Assembly: GCF_025370935.1 (NCBI RefSeq)
Contig: NC_133479.1
Location: forward strand, 17,781,950-17,845,949
DNA length: 64,000 nt
DNA from: Choristoneura fumiferana
Lineage: Eukaryota > Arthropoda > Insecta > Lepidoptera > Tortricidae
Direction: 5' to 3'
Every line of letters begins with the position of its first letter. Positions within the stretch are counted from its first letter, which is position 1. Positions 23,032 to 33,672 of the stretch are shown piece after piece. A program made the position numbers and the translations under genes. The notes beneath the pieces were generated by a model. It did no database searches, was not told the origin of the DNA, and saw nothing but the letters and a program-made list of their open reading frames with translations.

Positions 23032-24720
23032 TGCGTGTCATATCGACGTCGGGGTTATGTTTAATGCAATTATAAGAGGTTAGTGTTTTTAATGTTTTGT
23101 GTATTCTAGTTGCATTGTGTGTTTGTTTTTATTATTATTTTCTTTATTTTTTTTCATTCTTAGGTTAGGTTTTTATAATAGTTATAAAAAGTAAAATACA
23201 GAAAAGTACATACAAAATAAAAATATTATAAAAACCTAACCTAGTTTGCCGCCGGTAGCAGGGCCCAAGCTACCGGTGGTCAGGGCCGCGGAGTGAGGAA
23301 CCTCCGGACGATGCGTGCCGTGTCCAGAAGTACCGCCTTCTGTATCTGGCCCTTGACCCAGCCATCTTGCGAGCATTATTATTATTATTTTTCTGGTAAT
23401 TTTTTGTCGCCTTCCGTGAAGTTGCCAAGCGGTCACAGCGGAAGGCCAGCGTTGGCCTACATGGCCAACACTATGCTGAGCTGGGACCGCTTCGCAATTG
23501 CGCATATTGCTTTATTTTTTTAAAGGACTTTTATTATGTTTTATATACGTGCGAAGAGGTAATAAATATTCTATTTCTAATATTATAATAATACAGAAGA
23601 CAAAAAGTGATTTATTATGCGTTCCCTTTTTTCTTTTGAGCTACAAAACTCGAAAAAGACACATTAACGTAACAATATCGATTTTATCATGAATTATTTC
23701 GGCGCTGTATTAACATATTTTTAACACATGTCAAATGACAGTCAAATAGTTCACATTTTAATTGCGTAAAATGCCTTCATTAGGATAAGATCGCGATAAG
23801 ATAAGGAGACCCGATAACATTAAACAAAGAAATATAATCAGATGTTGATACGTACAAAGACGTAGAAACTATGTCACACGCGAATCAAAGAAAACAAGCT
23901 CAGTTCATGCTTATCGATATGGAAGATTCGTCATCTAATAACTCAAGGCCGCGTCCTGATTTCGTCGCAAATATATCGTATTACATTTACCGCAAACTCA
24001 GCAGGCAAAGCTTAGATTATTATGTCAGTCGGTTATAGTGGCATTTGAAGTTTAAAGTTTTGTCCTGGCCCACTCCCTGCCGTTTACACCAATTTTACTA
24101 TCTCGTTGTTCCAAATGGACAACAGTTAAAATTGTCTATTTATATGTAAAAGTAAAATTTATAAGATGTTGAAATGGTCGGTACTCTATCTCATTTAGTA
24201 GTCCGATAACCATGTCGTCAATATTGCCCAATTCCATGTAGTGTTGTGAATTTAAGCTTCGAAGCGTAAACTAAAAGACTCGAGTCGCGACTGCTGAGTC
24301 TAGAAGCCTCGAACCTTAAGGCCTCGACCGTATAAGCCTCAAATTAAAAAAATTGTGTTGCTGCTTACGAGCACAGAAACCTCGAGTCTTTAGGCTCAAG
24401 CTTTAAAGCCTTTAAGCCTCCTAAGCTTTGAAGGTTTAAGTCTATAAAGTTTGGAGCATTAAAAGTCTTAAAAGCTTTTAACAAATCAGATCAATCTATA
24501 ACCTGCATATTTTGAATTTATATCACCACAAATACACATTAATGTACCATTTCTATGTCGTATTAGGTATATTCATTTCTATTTTCGTCGTTAGTTCGTT
24601 TTTAAACTGACGATAATCAGTAGCCGTCGCAACTGTGCACGACTGTCCACTGGTATATCCTCATGATTACGGGATAGGATATGGCATCGTTGTTGCCATA
24701 AAAAGTAGAAGTTAAACTAG
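23032..24720. other. Sequence between the gap and the copy B ORF
   Basis: No gene supported. It has a GC-rich block at about 23240-23510 bounded by AACCTAACC-type motifs and split by an ATT run, possibly an old repeat. At about 24255-24480 it has a scatter of degenerate AAGCCTCGA units. If the copies are haplotypes, this stretch should match DNA just left of the window. Confidence 0.45.
24250..24480 (+). repeat. Degenerate AAGCCTCGA-type tandem array
   Basis: Near-regular recurrences of AAGCCTCGA, AAGCCTC and AAGCTTTGA variants, spaced by about 10-25 bases. It resembles an eroded minisatellite. No partner is seen elsewhere in the window. Confidence 0.45.
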
Positions 24721-24723
24721 ATC

Positions 24724-25161
24724 TTGGCAGTCACTCCATTAATGTTTTTAAGTTTTTGGTCTTCGTGCAACCATGATGGTTTTTTTGACAGTGATAACGC
24801 TGTAGTGTTTTCAACGCGTCACAGCTTTGCCCTGGCTATGGAGGGCGTGCTCGGCGACCCGGCACAACCACTTCCAGAGACCATGATGGAAAATCGTACT
24901 AAGGCTATATATATCATAATTACAATCATGTTACACTTTATAATAGGACAGGAGTATTTTGCAACGTCTCAATTAGTAATAGAATATGTGTCTTTGTGGA
25001 ATGATGTCATCGCGTCTAGACAACACAAAGATGCTGTAAAACCAAATGATACAGAAGTTGAAGATCAATTATTTAAATTATGGCAAACACTTAAGGAACT
25101 TCACACACTAGAAGCAGTGCCGCGTGGCATATTCTCCTTAGTCTTGACCTATGCTAAATGA
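24724..25161 (+). CDS. 145-codon ORF, possible chemoreceptor-type exon (copy B)
   Basis: Open from after TAG (24718-24720) to TGA (25159-25161). The track-like start is TTG; the first ATG is at 24742. A plausible splice acceptor (T-rich tract, then GACAG) is near 24781-24791, so the coding part could start there. Near the middle is a hydrophobic helix (IYIIITIMLHFIIG), followed by a charged loop and LFKLWQTLKELHTL. This loosely resembles the late transmembrane and intracellular loop of insect gustatory receptors, but no diagnostic C-terminal TYxxxxxQF motif is present. Copy A carries a frameshift and a nonsense codon in the same region. It may be a pseudogene fragment in both; function is not established. 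Confidence 0.3.
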   Translation: MAVTPLMFLSFWSSCNHDGFFDSDNAVVFSTRHSFALAMEGVLGDPAQPLPETMMENRTKAIYIIITIMLHFIIGQEYFATSQLVIEYVSLWNDVIASRQHKDAVKPNDTEVEDQLFKLWQTLKELHTLEAVPRGIFSLVLTYAK

Positions 25162-25436
25162 TGTAGCGTTTAAGACCTGGATGAGTCATGAGTTTTGGAA
25201 ATTGTTTTAGCATATTTAAAGTTCTTTATTCATTGCATTATTTTATTTGTATATTATGCAGTACTCTTAGAATTGATTTGTTTTTTAATTCACTGCAACG
25301 ATCTGTACATTCGGTGTGTGGCACTCCTAATGTGATCAAAGCTCGCGTTGGTAAGAGACGGCCAATTTGTCCTAATTTTAGATTCGTTTTGTCAATTGAG
25401 TTGGTGTCATAAATTCAATTTCTGATATCGAGGTAT

Positions 25437-25770
25437 TTGAAAGAAAGAAAGGTTTATTTTGGCTTCATAACTACCACCTAAAACTAAGACTAAAACTAGC
25501 ACTAAAACTATGTTACTTGGTGACACCACAGGATACCAAAAAGGGCCAAAAAGCCAAACAGGGATTGTCAAAGTGAGCAGGCTGCAAAGTTTTCCTGGGA
25601 TCCTAGCGCTACCTAGTCAGCGAAGACAAGAACTCCTCATTGCTGACGCACAAACGCACATGTCTAGTACTGATGACCTCAATCATGGTCTACATTGCGC
25701 TATCGAGTTTATCAACCATGATGACTTTACCTTCGGAGTTCGTTCCCCACGCATAACATCTGTCTAGTGG
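25437..25770 (-). mobile_element. Probable LINE 3' end, minus strand (copy B)
   Basis: Counterpart of 541-870, with one fewer GAAA unit and a few small indels, including ACAAACGC present only here near 25650. Confidence 0.35.
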
Positions 25771-25846
25771 TGGGAAGTACTGTAAATTATAGGGCATAGT
25801 GTGATGAAGATGAAGTGCTGCTACTGCTACTACTATAAGAAACGAA

Positions 25847-26008
25847 ATGGCTCGTCGCCACTGGCCACAGACAAACCCAATTTACAGCGGCTCACCAGTG
25901 GGCAGATACAAAATCACCATACCTTACCTCGGTGGTCTATCATATTTATTCACCACACTGGGGTTGCTTGCATCTCTGTGGGGTATTTATTTACTCTATG
26001 CCCTTTAA
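25847..26008 (+). CDS. Candidate sarcolamban-like membrane micropeptide (copy B)
   Basis: A 53-codon ORF equal to 946-1107 except residue 2 (Ala for Ser) and two synonymous changes. Here the ATG has G at both -3 and +4, a good initiation context. A 1-nt insertion just upstream changes the frame entering the ATG but leaves the ORF itself intact, which favours this ATG as the start. The single C-terminal helix holds LFTTLGLLASL and YLLYAL, the features that suggest the SERCA-binding sarcolamban family. If real, it would act in the muscle sarcoplasmic reticulum membrane. The longer N-terminus is unlike the ~28-residue fly peptides. Confidence 0.4.
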   Translation: MARRHWPQTNPIYSGSPVGRYKITIPYLGGLSYLFTTLGLLASLWGIYLLYAL

Positions 26009-27139
26009 TCCCTAGGGTATCATGTGTCACACTTGATACTCGGTCACGCACGTGGCGGCGAGCGTGGGCGCCGTCTGGGGGTGAAGTGGAGGGAGGACAG
26101 CCATACGCATCTGGATCTTTATTAAATGGTTTTAGGATAATGTCGATTCTGTTTCTGAAATATAGTATGGTATCATCTCGATTTCTCCACAAAAATTGAA
26201 CTGATACCGATGAAGATTTTTGCATTATCTTTGTACCATTTCAGGGTAAGAATTGATGTAGGTATTGATTTGTTGATCAAAGTTTCATAATAAAGAAAAA
26301 AAAAGGAACTAAACTAACTAAATTCTCACGAGAACTTTTTAAAGTTACATCGTGATCTTCAGTTATTAGGTACATTGTATAAAAACACACGTGCCAAATT
26401 ACGTACATTTTCCTAGATTTAGAGGATTTTACATGCCCTGAATGCCGTGGGTATATCTGTATTTTGCGTTGGGTAGTTTTTTTTAAACACATTCAATGAC
26501 ATTTCCACTCTATTAGTTATATATGTATATGCTGTGAGTACATCAGGTATTGGGTATAATAACTTCGGAAAACCGTTTGGAATAAATTTAAAACGTATAA
26601 GTAGTATACGCGAGAGATAAATGATGCAGATAAATCATATACATCGTGCCAATGAGTCATGGGCGGGAAAGTAAATTTACTGCCTCGTTCAGTCGATACG
26701 TTTGATCAGGTGATTATCATACACACCTGTGAATTTTCAGACTCAATATTTGTTCAGAGGACGATCAAAATTAAACCTAAAAGAAGGCCGCTAAAGGTTC
26801 GCTTTTGAAAGTTAAACGATGAGGTAGTAATTTATCAAGCTTTAGCCGTAAATATTAGGTAAATCTATTAGGGCTATATCAAATGCAGGAATGACAAATT
26901 GTCGTAGAACAGCTCGCGGGAATGAGTTTGAAATCGTCGTCCACAAAATAATCGTTTATATCTCTGTGTTGTCATAGATATCATACAATAATATGTACCT
27001 ACGTCGTTTTTATAAAGCACTGGAAAAAAAAAACGACAAATTTTCAGTAGTAACTCGATGACAACACAAACAATTTTTTTTGTCTTACGTTGTTACGAAT
27101 GAGTAAATGTTCTCTTTCTTTCTTTCAAATGATCATGTC
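26009..27139. other. Sequence downstream of the micropeptide ORF, copy B
   Basis: No further gene. Minus-strand ORFs at 25950-26225 and 26277-26492 are antisense or chance. It is nearly identical to about 1108-2229 in copy A. Confidence 0.5.
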
Positions 27140-27150
27140 TGTAGCGTGTA

Positions 27151-27473
27151 AGAAGCCGTGTAAGAAGCTGTGGTGGCAGAGTGGTTTGACCTATGGCCTC
27201 TCAAGCAGAGGTTCGTGGGTTCAAACCCCGGCTCGCACCTCTGAGTTTTTCGAAATTCATGTGCGGAATTATATTTGAAATTTACCACGAGCTTTACGGT
27301 GAAGGAAAACATCGTGAGGAAACCTGCACAAACCTGCGAAGCAATTCAATGGTGTGTGTGAAGTTCCCAATCCGCACTGGGCCCGCGTGGGAACTACTGC
27401 CCAAGCCCTCTCATTCTGAGGGGAGGCCTGTGCCCTGCAGTGGGACGTATATAGGCTGGGATGATGATGATGA
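27151..27473 (+). mobile_element. tRNA-derived SINE with (GAT)n tail (copy B)
   Basis: Orthologous to 2241-2554, with the same TSD (27140-27150 and 27474-27484). It has an extra TAAGAAGCYGTG unit at its 5' end and two fewer GAT units in the tail. Confidence 0.85.
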
Positions 27474-27600
27474 TGTAGCGTGTAGCATGTTCTTGGTACC
27501 TAATAGGTACATATAATGGTGTTAATGTTAATGACTTTTATAGTTGAGCATTTAATACAATGCTGACGTAAATGCAAATTTTCATCTGCCCACTAGTACC

Positions 27601-27798
27601 TATTACAAATGCGTATGTTTGTAAGTCTGTTTTGTCTGTTGTGACCGCTGAACCCATTTAGATGAAATTCGTTATACAGATAGTTTGAGTCCCGGGGAAG
27701 GACATTTCAGTTTAGTTTTTATCCTGAAAAACTGCATATTTCCAGCGTATTAGCGATAAACGAATTCTACGCGGCCGGAGTCGCGGGCAACAGCTAGT
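27601..27798 (+). mobile_element. Helitron-like repeat (copy B)
   Basis: Counterpart of 2684-2884, ending GGGCAACAGCTAGT. Differs by a few substitutions. Confidence 0.45.
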
Positions 27799-27998
27799 TT
27801 TTAAATAAATGCGAAAAATAACTAAAATAAAAAAATGCAGTTGTGTCATGTTGTATTAGGGGTGCAAATATGGAACGTAATCTTATGAAGATGATTCCTT
27901 TTTTGTGATGACTAAAAGGTTGCTAAGGATAGGTAATGTGTATAACAGCAGTCCACAGGGGCTCAGAATTAATATGTAGGTATTTAATCAAAGCTAGT

Positions 27999-28289
27999 AT
28001 TTTTTTTTTTTTTTTTTTTATTCGACTGGATGGCAAACGAGCAAGTGGGTCTCCTGATGGTAAGAGATCACCACCGCCCATAAACATCTGCAACACCAGG
28101 GGTATTGCAGATGCGTTGCCAAACTAGAGGCCTAAGATGGGATACCTCAAGTGCCAGTAATTTCACCGGCTGTCTTACTCTCCACGCCGAAACACAACAG
28201 TGCAAGCACTGCTGCTTCACGGCAGGATTAGCGAGCAAGATGGTGGTAGCAATCCGGGCGGACCTTGCACAAGGTCCTACCACCTGCAA
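27999..28289 (-). mobile_element. ~280-bp poly(A) hairpin element in copy B only
   Basis: A full-length minus-strand copy with a long terminal run (20 T on the plus strand). It interrupts GCTAGTA|ATTTATC, which is continuous in copy A at about 3085-3100. The element ends at the same 5' point as its relatives (CACCTGCA). No multi-base TSD can be seen at this site. Confidence 0.85.
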
Positions 28290-28711
28290 TTTATCTGACT
28301 AGCGAAAAATCAAACATATCACCGTATACAACATTGTAACACACTTAGACGAGCCCTCTAAATATATTTGGAACATGAAAATTCAAGCTAGGTCAGTACT
28401 ATTTACATTAAGTAAAATACTGTGTCATCAATAGGTACGATGAAATCAGAAGTTTAATGGCATAGATAAGTAACTAATCATATCTTAAGTAATATACCAA
28501 AGAATCTGATAAGAAGGTCAAATCATTTATTATCGGAGCATGGACTTCTTGAATTTATTGTTAGTGAGAAACAATCTACGGCGTTATAAAAGCCAGTTTA
28601 TATATTCACTAAACAACAGCTAGGTAATAATAGTTTAGTTAGTTACGCCAGGCGAAATGTTTCATTCCTGTTTCTTGACAGACGTCAATCTTCGGGACTC
28701 TAGCAAAGATG

Positions 28712-29012
28712 CTACTACTCAATAAATGAATACCTAGATGATAGATGATAAATTTAACATAATGTTAATAAATAATCCTAATAGATAAAAGGGGCATGAT
28801 GTAATATTAATTGATTAAGAATTTCATAAAAGTAAGTCAGTTTAATGTGATTGTGATATTTAGCTGTAAGATAAAATTTATTAATTATATAAAAGCTGCC
28901 CTCTTGTATAAGTATTGCTGTGCCCAACAGGGTCCATGATGATCACATAATCTCTTTGTAACATCTGTAACCATACATTGTGGGAAAGCAATAAAATATT
29001 GAGTATTGAGTA
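28712..29012 (+). mobile_element. LINE 3' end with (TATTGAG)n tail in copy B only
   Basis: A ~300-bp insert between GCAAAGATG and GATGTAGCTAGAG, which abut in copy A near 4055-4070; GATG may be the TSD. It ends AATAAAATATTGAGTATTGAG, a CR1/L2-like short-repeat tail. There is no coding region. Confidence 0.6.
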
Positions 29013-30036
29013 TTGAGATGTAGCTAGAGCTACAATGGAATTGGTGGATACTTTATTGGCTCATTGGGTGACATAAGAAAAGAGTAAAATTTTCAAATTA
29101 GAAAGAGTCGAGGCGGGAAAGGCAGCTCGCAGGGTGCAGTGGCTCAAAGTGAACAGTAACTTGAAGAGTACAGCGGTTCACCTATTTTTTCTCTAAGATG
29201 TGAGAGGCCAGTCATAGACATATGAAAACCTTTTTTGTACGTAAACAAAGTACTTCAAAGTAAATACTTATACATTTACGTACGTCAGAGAGCATCCAAT
29301 TATAACGCATAAGCGCAAGGTCAACAAATTGCACACTCGTACTTAAATAATAAAATATGTGTTAATAACATAATAACGTGGACACAGCATATAAATCTGG
29401 AGCTAATAAGCATAACTTGACCGAGACCTAGCTACTCTAGTAAACAATACTATGCTCCAAGCAATTGTTACCTCACTGCACCTTATGTGAGCTTACTGTA
29501 AGGTCTTTTTCCTTTGGTTAAACGGTAACTTTGGTTGGTCACTGCAGTGTTTATACACTGTATCATTAATTATGAATTCAATGCAATTGTCGAGACGGAT
29601 GGCGGTCTAAAAATAGAAACGCAACGTTTGCGCATTTTATTGTGTACATTAGTTTTAATGATTTTCGGTTAAGTACATGAGACATGCCGTGATTACATTT
29701 AACGAGTTTCCGATATTCTTTTCGTGAACATGAATCGCATCAAAATGAAGTTGTTGAATACTTTATAAATTTTTCAATAGTTTTTATAGAAAAACTAACT
29801 TGAAGTTTGTCACTGCGTGGCGCACCAGCTACAACGCGCCCTTTTTACTCCCCTGTTGTTATTCAGTGCGTCCTTTTTCAAACTGAACTAGAAGAAAAGG
29901 GACGCACTGAGGGATACGTGAGTCAAACTGTCAACGTAGCTCTTCTAGTAGTTAGTGGCAAGTGCACTTGGTCACGTCGTATTCTGTGAATCGTGAGACA
30001 GTCGTTGTTCTCACGTGCAACTTTGCATACCAACAT

Positions 30037-30146
30037 ATTAACATCACCTTGCTAATTGTACAATGTATAAGCATGCAAGTCAATAAACAATTAAGTATAA
30101 GTAGTAGCTCTAAGTGCAGTAAAATAAACTTAAAGGTATAGGTGCC
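30037..30146. other. Left part of older repeat hosting the DIRS element
   Basis: Sequence with no counterpart in copy A. Together with 35626-35775 it forms a unit split by the DIRS insertion. The right part contains GGTACCCTCGGTGCGCAAGT, a motif common in lepidopteran repeats. Class unknown. Confidence 0.5.
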
Positions 30147-30156
30147 AATTTTGTTT

Positions 30157-30307
30157 CACGTTTCATCCTCGAGATAATAAGTAAATTAACATGTAGTATC
30201 GACTTTACGGTACTGGATGCCGCGTTTTTAAGAGTATCTAGAAAAATAAAAATATTTATTGTCTCTGGTCACTCTTTACCATAAACGCTCCCTTCTATTA
30301 TGTCACT
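30157..30307 (+). repeat. Left inverted terminal repeat of DIRS
   Basis: About 150 bp matching the complement of 35418-35574 with few mismatches. The main difference is CCTCGAG here versus CCGAAGAG in the right copy. Upstream bases 30147-30156 pair only with the internal complementary region. Confidence 0.9.
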
Positions 30308-30364
30308 TTTGATTTTGCGCGAACGGATGTCGCGGCAGCTCCCGATATTTTTTTTGTAATAACA

Positions 30365-30536
30365 ATGGATAAACAGCAAAAAATAACAAAATACGAACGC
30401 AAGATAGAAAAGTTAAGAAAGAAAATAAGAAAGAATGCAGGACGTCGGTCTAGATCACGGACGCGCTCAAGATCGCCGCTGCAGACACGTGCCGGGCCCT
30501 CTGCGCCCAGGCGGATCGTTACAGAATACGACAAAG
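30365..30536 (+). CDS. DIRS gag-like ORF, exon 1
   Basis: Starts ATG in an ACAATGG context, 58 bp after the left terminal repeat. The first ~27 residues are lysine-rich and predicted coiled-coil (KYERKIEKLRKKIRK). An arginine/serine tract (RRSRSRTRSRS) follows, fitting an RNA- or nucleocapsid-type role. The exon ends at AAAG before GTAAG (30537-30541). If unspliced, the frame stops at 30563-30565. Splicing to 30867 keeps the frame and joins it to the acidic segment of the second exon. Confidence 0.7.
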
Positions 30537-30866
30537 GTAAGAATTCTGAGTTCAAGGTTTTTTGAAAATAAAAACACGTCATCATTACGTGAGCTGAGGA
30601 TAAGGACAGTTCCATGTACACTTCCCATGTCCACTTTCCATGTACATACGAGATATGTTTAAACATGAAGACCGGATTGACACGAGATGTCCTTCTTGGT
30701 ATTTTTAAAAGGCAAAGTGCGAGACACATAGCCCATCTGACTGCTCCCCTAGTCAGGTACATGCCTAAAATAGTGAACCGGAAATGACATAACCTAAAAC
30801 AACACGTGCGTGACACGAGGTTTTTTTCTTTTTGGTTGTTATAAAAATCGTTTATTTGGCTTGTAG
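30537..30866 (+). other. Putative spliceosomal intron in the DIRS gag ORF
   Basis: Begins GTAAGAAT after AAAG and ends TTTGGCTTGTAG before GCCCTGAG. The length is 330 bp, with in-frame stops inside. Both exon ends are phase 1, so joining retains the reading frame. Introns are known from some DIRS-like elements. RNA evidence is lacking. Confidence 0.6.
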
Positions 30867-31774
30867 GCCCTGAGGACGGTACAATCCATGAAGACGACGC
30901 AGCACGCGAGGATGACACAGGCCCAGAAGATAACGACGACGACGACGTGCCCTCGGACGCAGCTCCTGATACCGAGGCAGACACTGAAGGGCACATCCAA
31001 CCACAACCGAACCCATTGCTGCTAGCACTGGGGCTAGATGAGGTAGCCCCAAATAGATGGGGACCAAACATTTTAGCCGAATTGGCATCTAAATGGTCAG
31101 AAACCCTCAAAAATGGCATTAGAAAAGAGGAAAAAGAACTCATGCTCAAGGCATACCTAGTGCCAGAAAACTGCCAGCTCCTGTCACCTCCATTATTAAA
31201 TGGAGAGGTAAACGCAGCTATCAATGAAGCCTGCAAAAATCGTGACAAAACTTTAGCTAACAAACAAAAGGAACTCGGATTAGCCTTGACAGCGCTTGGA
31301 CTGGCCATTACAGAATTACTTAAGGAATCTCCAGACAACATCAAGATAATGAAACTTCTTAGCGACACTGGCCGCATATTAACTGACTTACACCATGGAG
31401 AAAATATCACAAGGAAAGTGTTAATAGCACCATTACTTGACAAAAATTTTTCAAAAATGACTGAAGAAGTGACAAGAGATGAGTTTCTGTTTGGTACAAA
31501 CTTGTCAGACCGAATAAAAGACAAAATCACAATAGAAAAGTCCAGCCAGCAAATCAAACGACCCCAACCAATACCTACAAAGCCAGCACCCCGACAGGGA
31601 AACTGGAATGGTCCGCCTCGTGCATATACACAGTCGAAGATGATGGGTCGAGGCGGACTACGACGTCCAGCTCCACCATCATCCCAACAGAAGAAGCCTG
31701 CACAGCCCTCAGCACGACGTCCACAGGCACACCGTCCGGAGAGGAGCTACCAGCGTGCTCGGGGTCGGCGATAA
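30867..31774 (+). CDS. DIRS gag-like ORF, exon 2
   Basis: Continues in the same frame as 30365. The start is strongly acidic (repeated ED/DDDD), followed by a helical domain with conserved-looking LASKWSETLK and LLNGEVNAAI segments. A basic, proline-rich tail with RGGLRRPAPP and RRPQAHRPERS is suited to nucleic-acid binding. The joined ORF would be 359 residues. It overlaps the next ORF by about 310 nt in a different frame. A 419-codon minus-strand ORF over the region is a shadow. Confidence 0.75.
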
Positions 31775-33672
31775 ATAACTTACAGGTACATGCAGGAAAC
31801 CTCACACACTACATTAGGTGTTGGAGTATCCTAACTAAAGACCATCATATTTTACAATGGATACAGGGTTATGAAATTCCCTTTCATAAAATACCCACAC
31901 AGACTACGCTACCAAATATACCTGACCTGAATGATAAAAACTTACAGGAAGCCATATCTAACCTCTTATTTTTAGGTGCAATACAACCATGTAACGACAC
32001 ACCTGGGCAGTACTTATCCCATATATTTCTGGTTCCCAAGCCAAATGGAAAATTTCGTTTTATATTAAATTTAAAACCCTTAAATAAATTTGTGTATACA
32101 ACACACTTTAAAATGGAGGATATTCGAACCTCTATCAGACTTATTGACAAAAATCATTACATGACAACAATAGACTTAAAAGAGGCCTACCTCTTGGTCC
32201 CTATTGCAGATCACCATAGAAAATATTTAAGATTTAGATTTGATAAATTGTATGAATTTAAAGCATTGCCCTATGGCCTTTGTACGGCTCCTAACACTTT
32301 TACAAAACTTTTAAAACCAGTAATTACCTACTTTCGTAAATTAGGATATATTGTTGTAAATTACCTTGATGACATACAATGTATAGCTGCTTCATATGCA
32401 GAATGTAAAGCTAACACAGCACATATAATTCAAGTCCTCAAATGCTTAGGTTTCATAATAAATTATGATAAAAGTAAAATGCAACCTTCAAGGCAATGTA
32501 CATTTTTAGGTTTTTTAATTAATTCACAAAGCTTAACACTGCACTTACCAGTTGAAAAACAATTAAGAATTAGAGATCTAATTGACAATATTTCATCAAA
32601 AAAATCTTTAAAAATTAGGGATTGTGCTCAAATACTTGGAACATTAACTGCAGCTTGCCCGGCTGTGTCCTATGGCTGGCTGTATACAAAGCTGCTGGAA
32701 AGAGACAAATACCTAGCATTATTAGATTCTGATGACAACTATAATGCAACAATGAATTTGTCTCCAGACTCTAGATTAGATTTACAATGGTGGTATAGAA
32801 ACATACAGCATAAATACCAATCATTTGAACTCCAAGACTATGTATTGGAAATATTCACTGATGCATCCCTTTTAAAATGGGGAGCACATTGTAACGGGGA
32901 AACAATAGGTGGTTTTTGGAGTGAATCTGAAAAGAAAAACCACATTAATTCACTAGAATTAATGGCAGCTTATTTTGGACTACTTTCATTAGCAAAAAAC
33001 AAATCAGACTGCCATATTCTAATGCGTATTGATAATACAACTGCCATAGCATGTATAAATAAAATGGGCAGTGTTCAGTATGAACACTTCAATCAAATAA
33101 CCAGAAAGATATGGCAATGGTGTGAGCAGAAAAACATCTGGCTGTATGCATCATACATACGGTCTGAGGAGAATACTGAAGCCGATAGGGAATCCAGAAA
33201 TAATAATATAGATACTGAGTGGGAATTAGCCAGTTATGCATTTAATAAAATAACTAAGACTTTGGGTAAACCCAACATAGACTTGTTTGCCAACAGAACC
33301 AATGCAAAATGTGACAAATATATATCATGGAAAAAAGACCCTTTGGCATATAAGATAGATGCATTCACAGACAACTGGTCCAAACATTTCTTCTACGCTT
33401 TCCCTCCCTTTTGCATGATCACTAAATTCTTTCAAAAATTGAAAACTGACAAGGCAAAAGGCATTTTAGTTTTCCCTATGTGGCATTCCCAGGCTTGGTA
33501 TCCTCTAATAAATAAACATTTAGTGTCCGAACTGATTATATTTAAGCCAAACAATAACTTGCTTTTATCTCCACTTAGAACACAACATCATCTGAGCCAC
33601 CGGCTTACCCTGGCTGCAGGCATCTTCTGCGGCAAGCATTCCAGCAAAGAGGTTTGCCAGAGAACTCATTAG
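31465..33672 (+). CDS. DIRS reverse transcriptase / RNase H / methyltransferase-like ORF
   Basis: Open from 31465 to the stop at 33670-33672, overlapping the gag-like ORF. The first clear RT motifs (FLVPKPNGKFRFILNLKPLN) lie before 32092, so a start at 32092 (GTG) would truncate the domain. RT motif A is TTIDLKEAY (Asp codon near 32173) and motif C is YLDD (32362-32373). RNase H follows with TDAS near 32855, an ELMAAY glutamate, RIDNTTA and a TEADRESR aspartate. The C-terminal part (about 33280-33520) with DLFANRTNAKC, DAFTDNW and FYAFPPF fits the DAM-like domain of DIRS elements. No stop or frameshift was seen. The protein would copy element RNA into DNA. How it is translated relative to gag is unknown. 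Confidence 0.93.

Noticed and set aside
22836..23075. 79-codon ORF across the N gap
   Set aside because: It includes 34 unknown codons from a placeholder gap of unknown length.
23240..23510. GC-rich block as a protein-coding gene
   Set aside because: Overlapping ORFs on both strands with low-complexity ATT interruption and no recognisable domain; more likely an old repeat.
30298..31557. 419-codon minus-strand ORF
   Set aside because: It lies antisense to the DIRS gag-like exons and spans the inferred intron; its serine-rich translation is the shadow of the acidic/repetitive plus strand.
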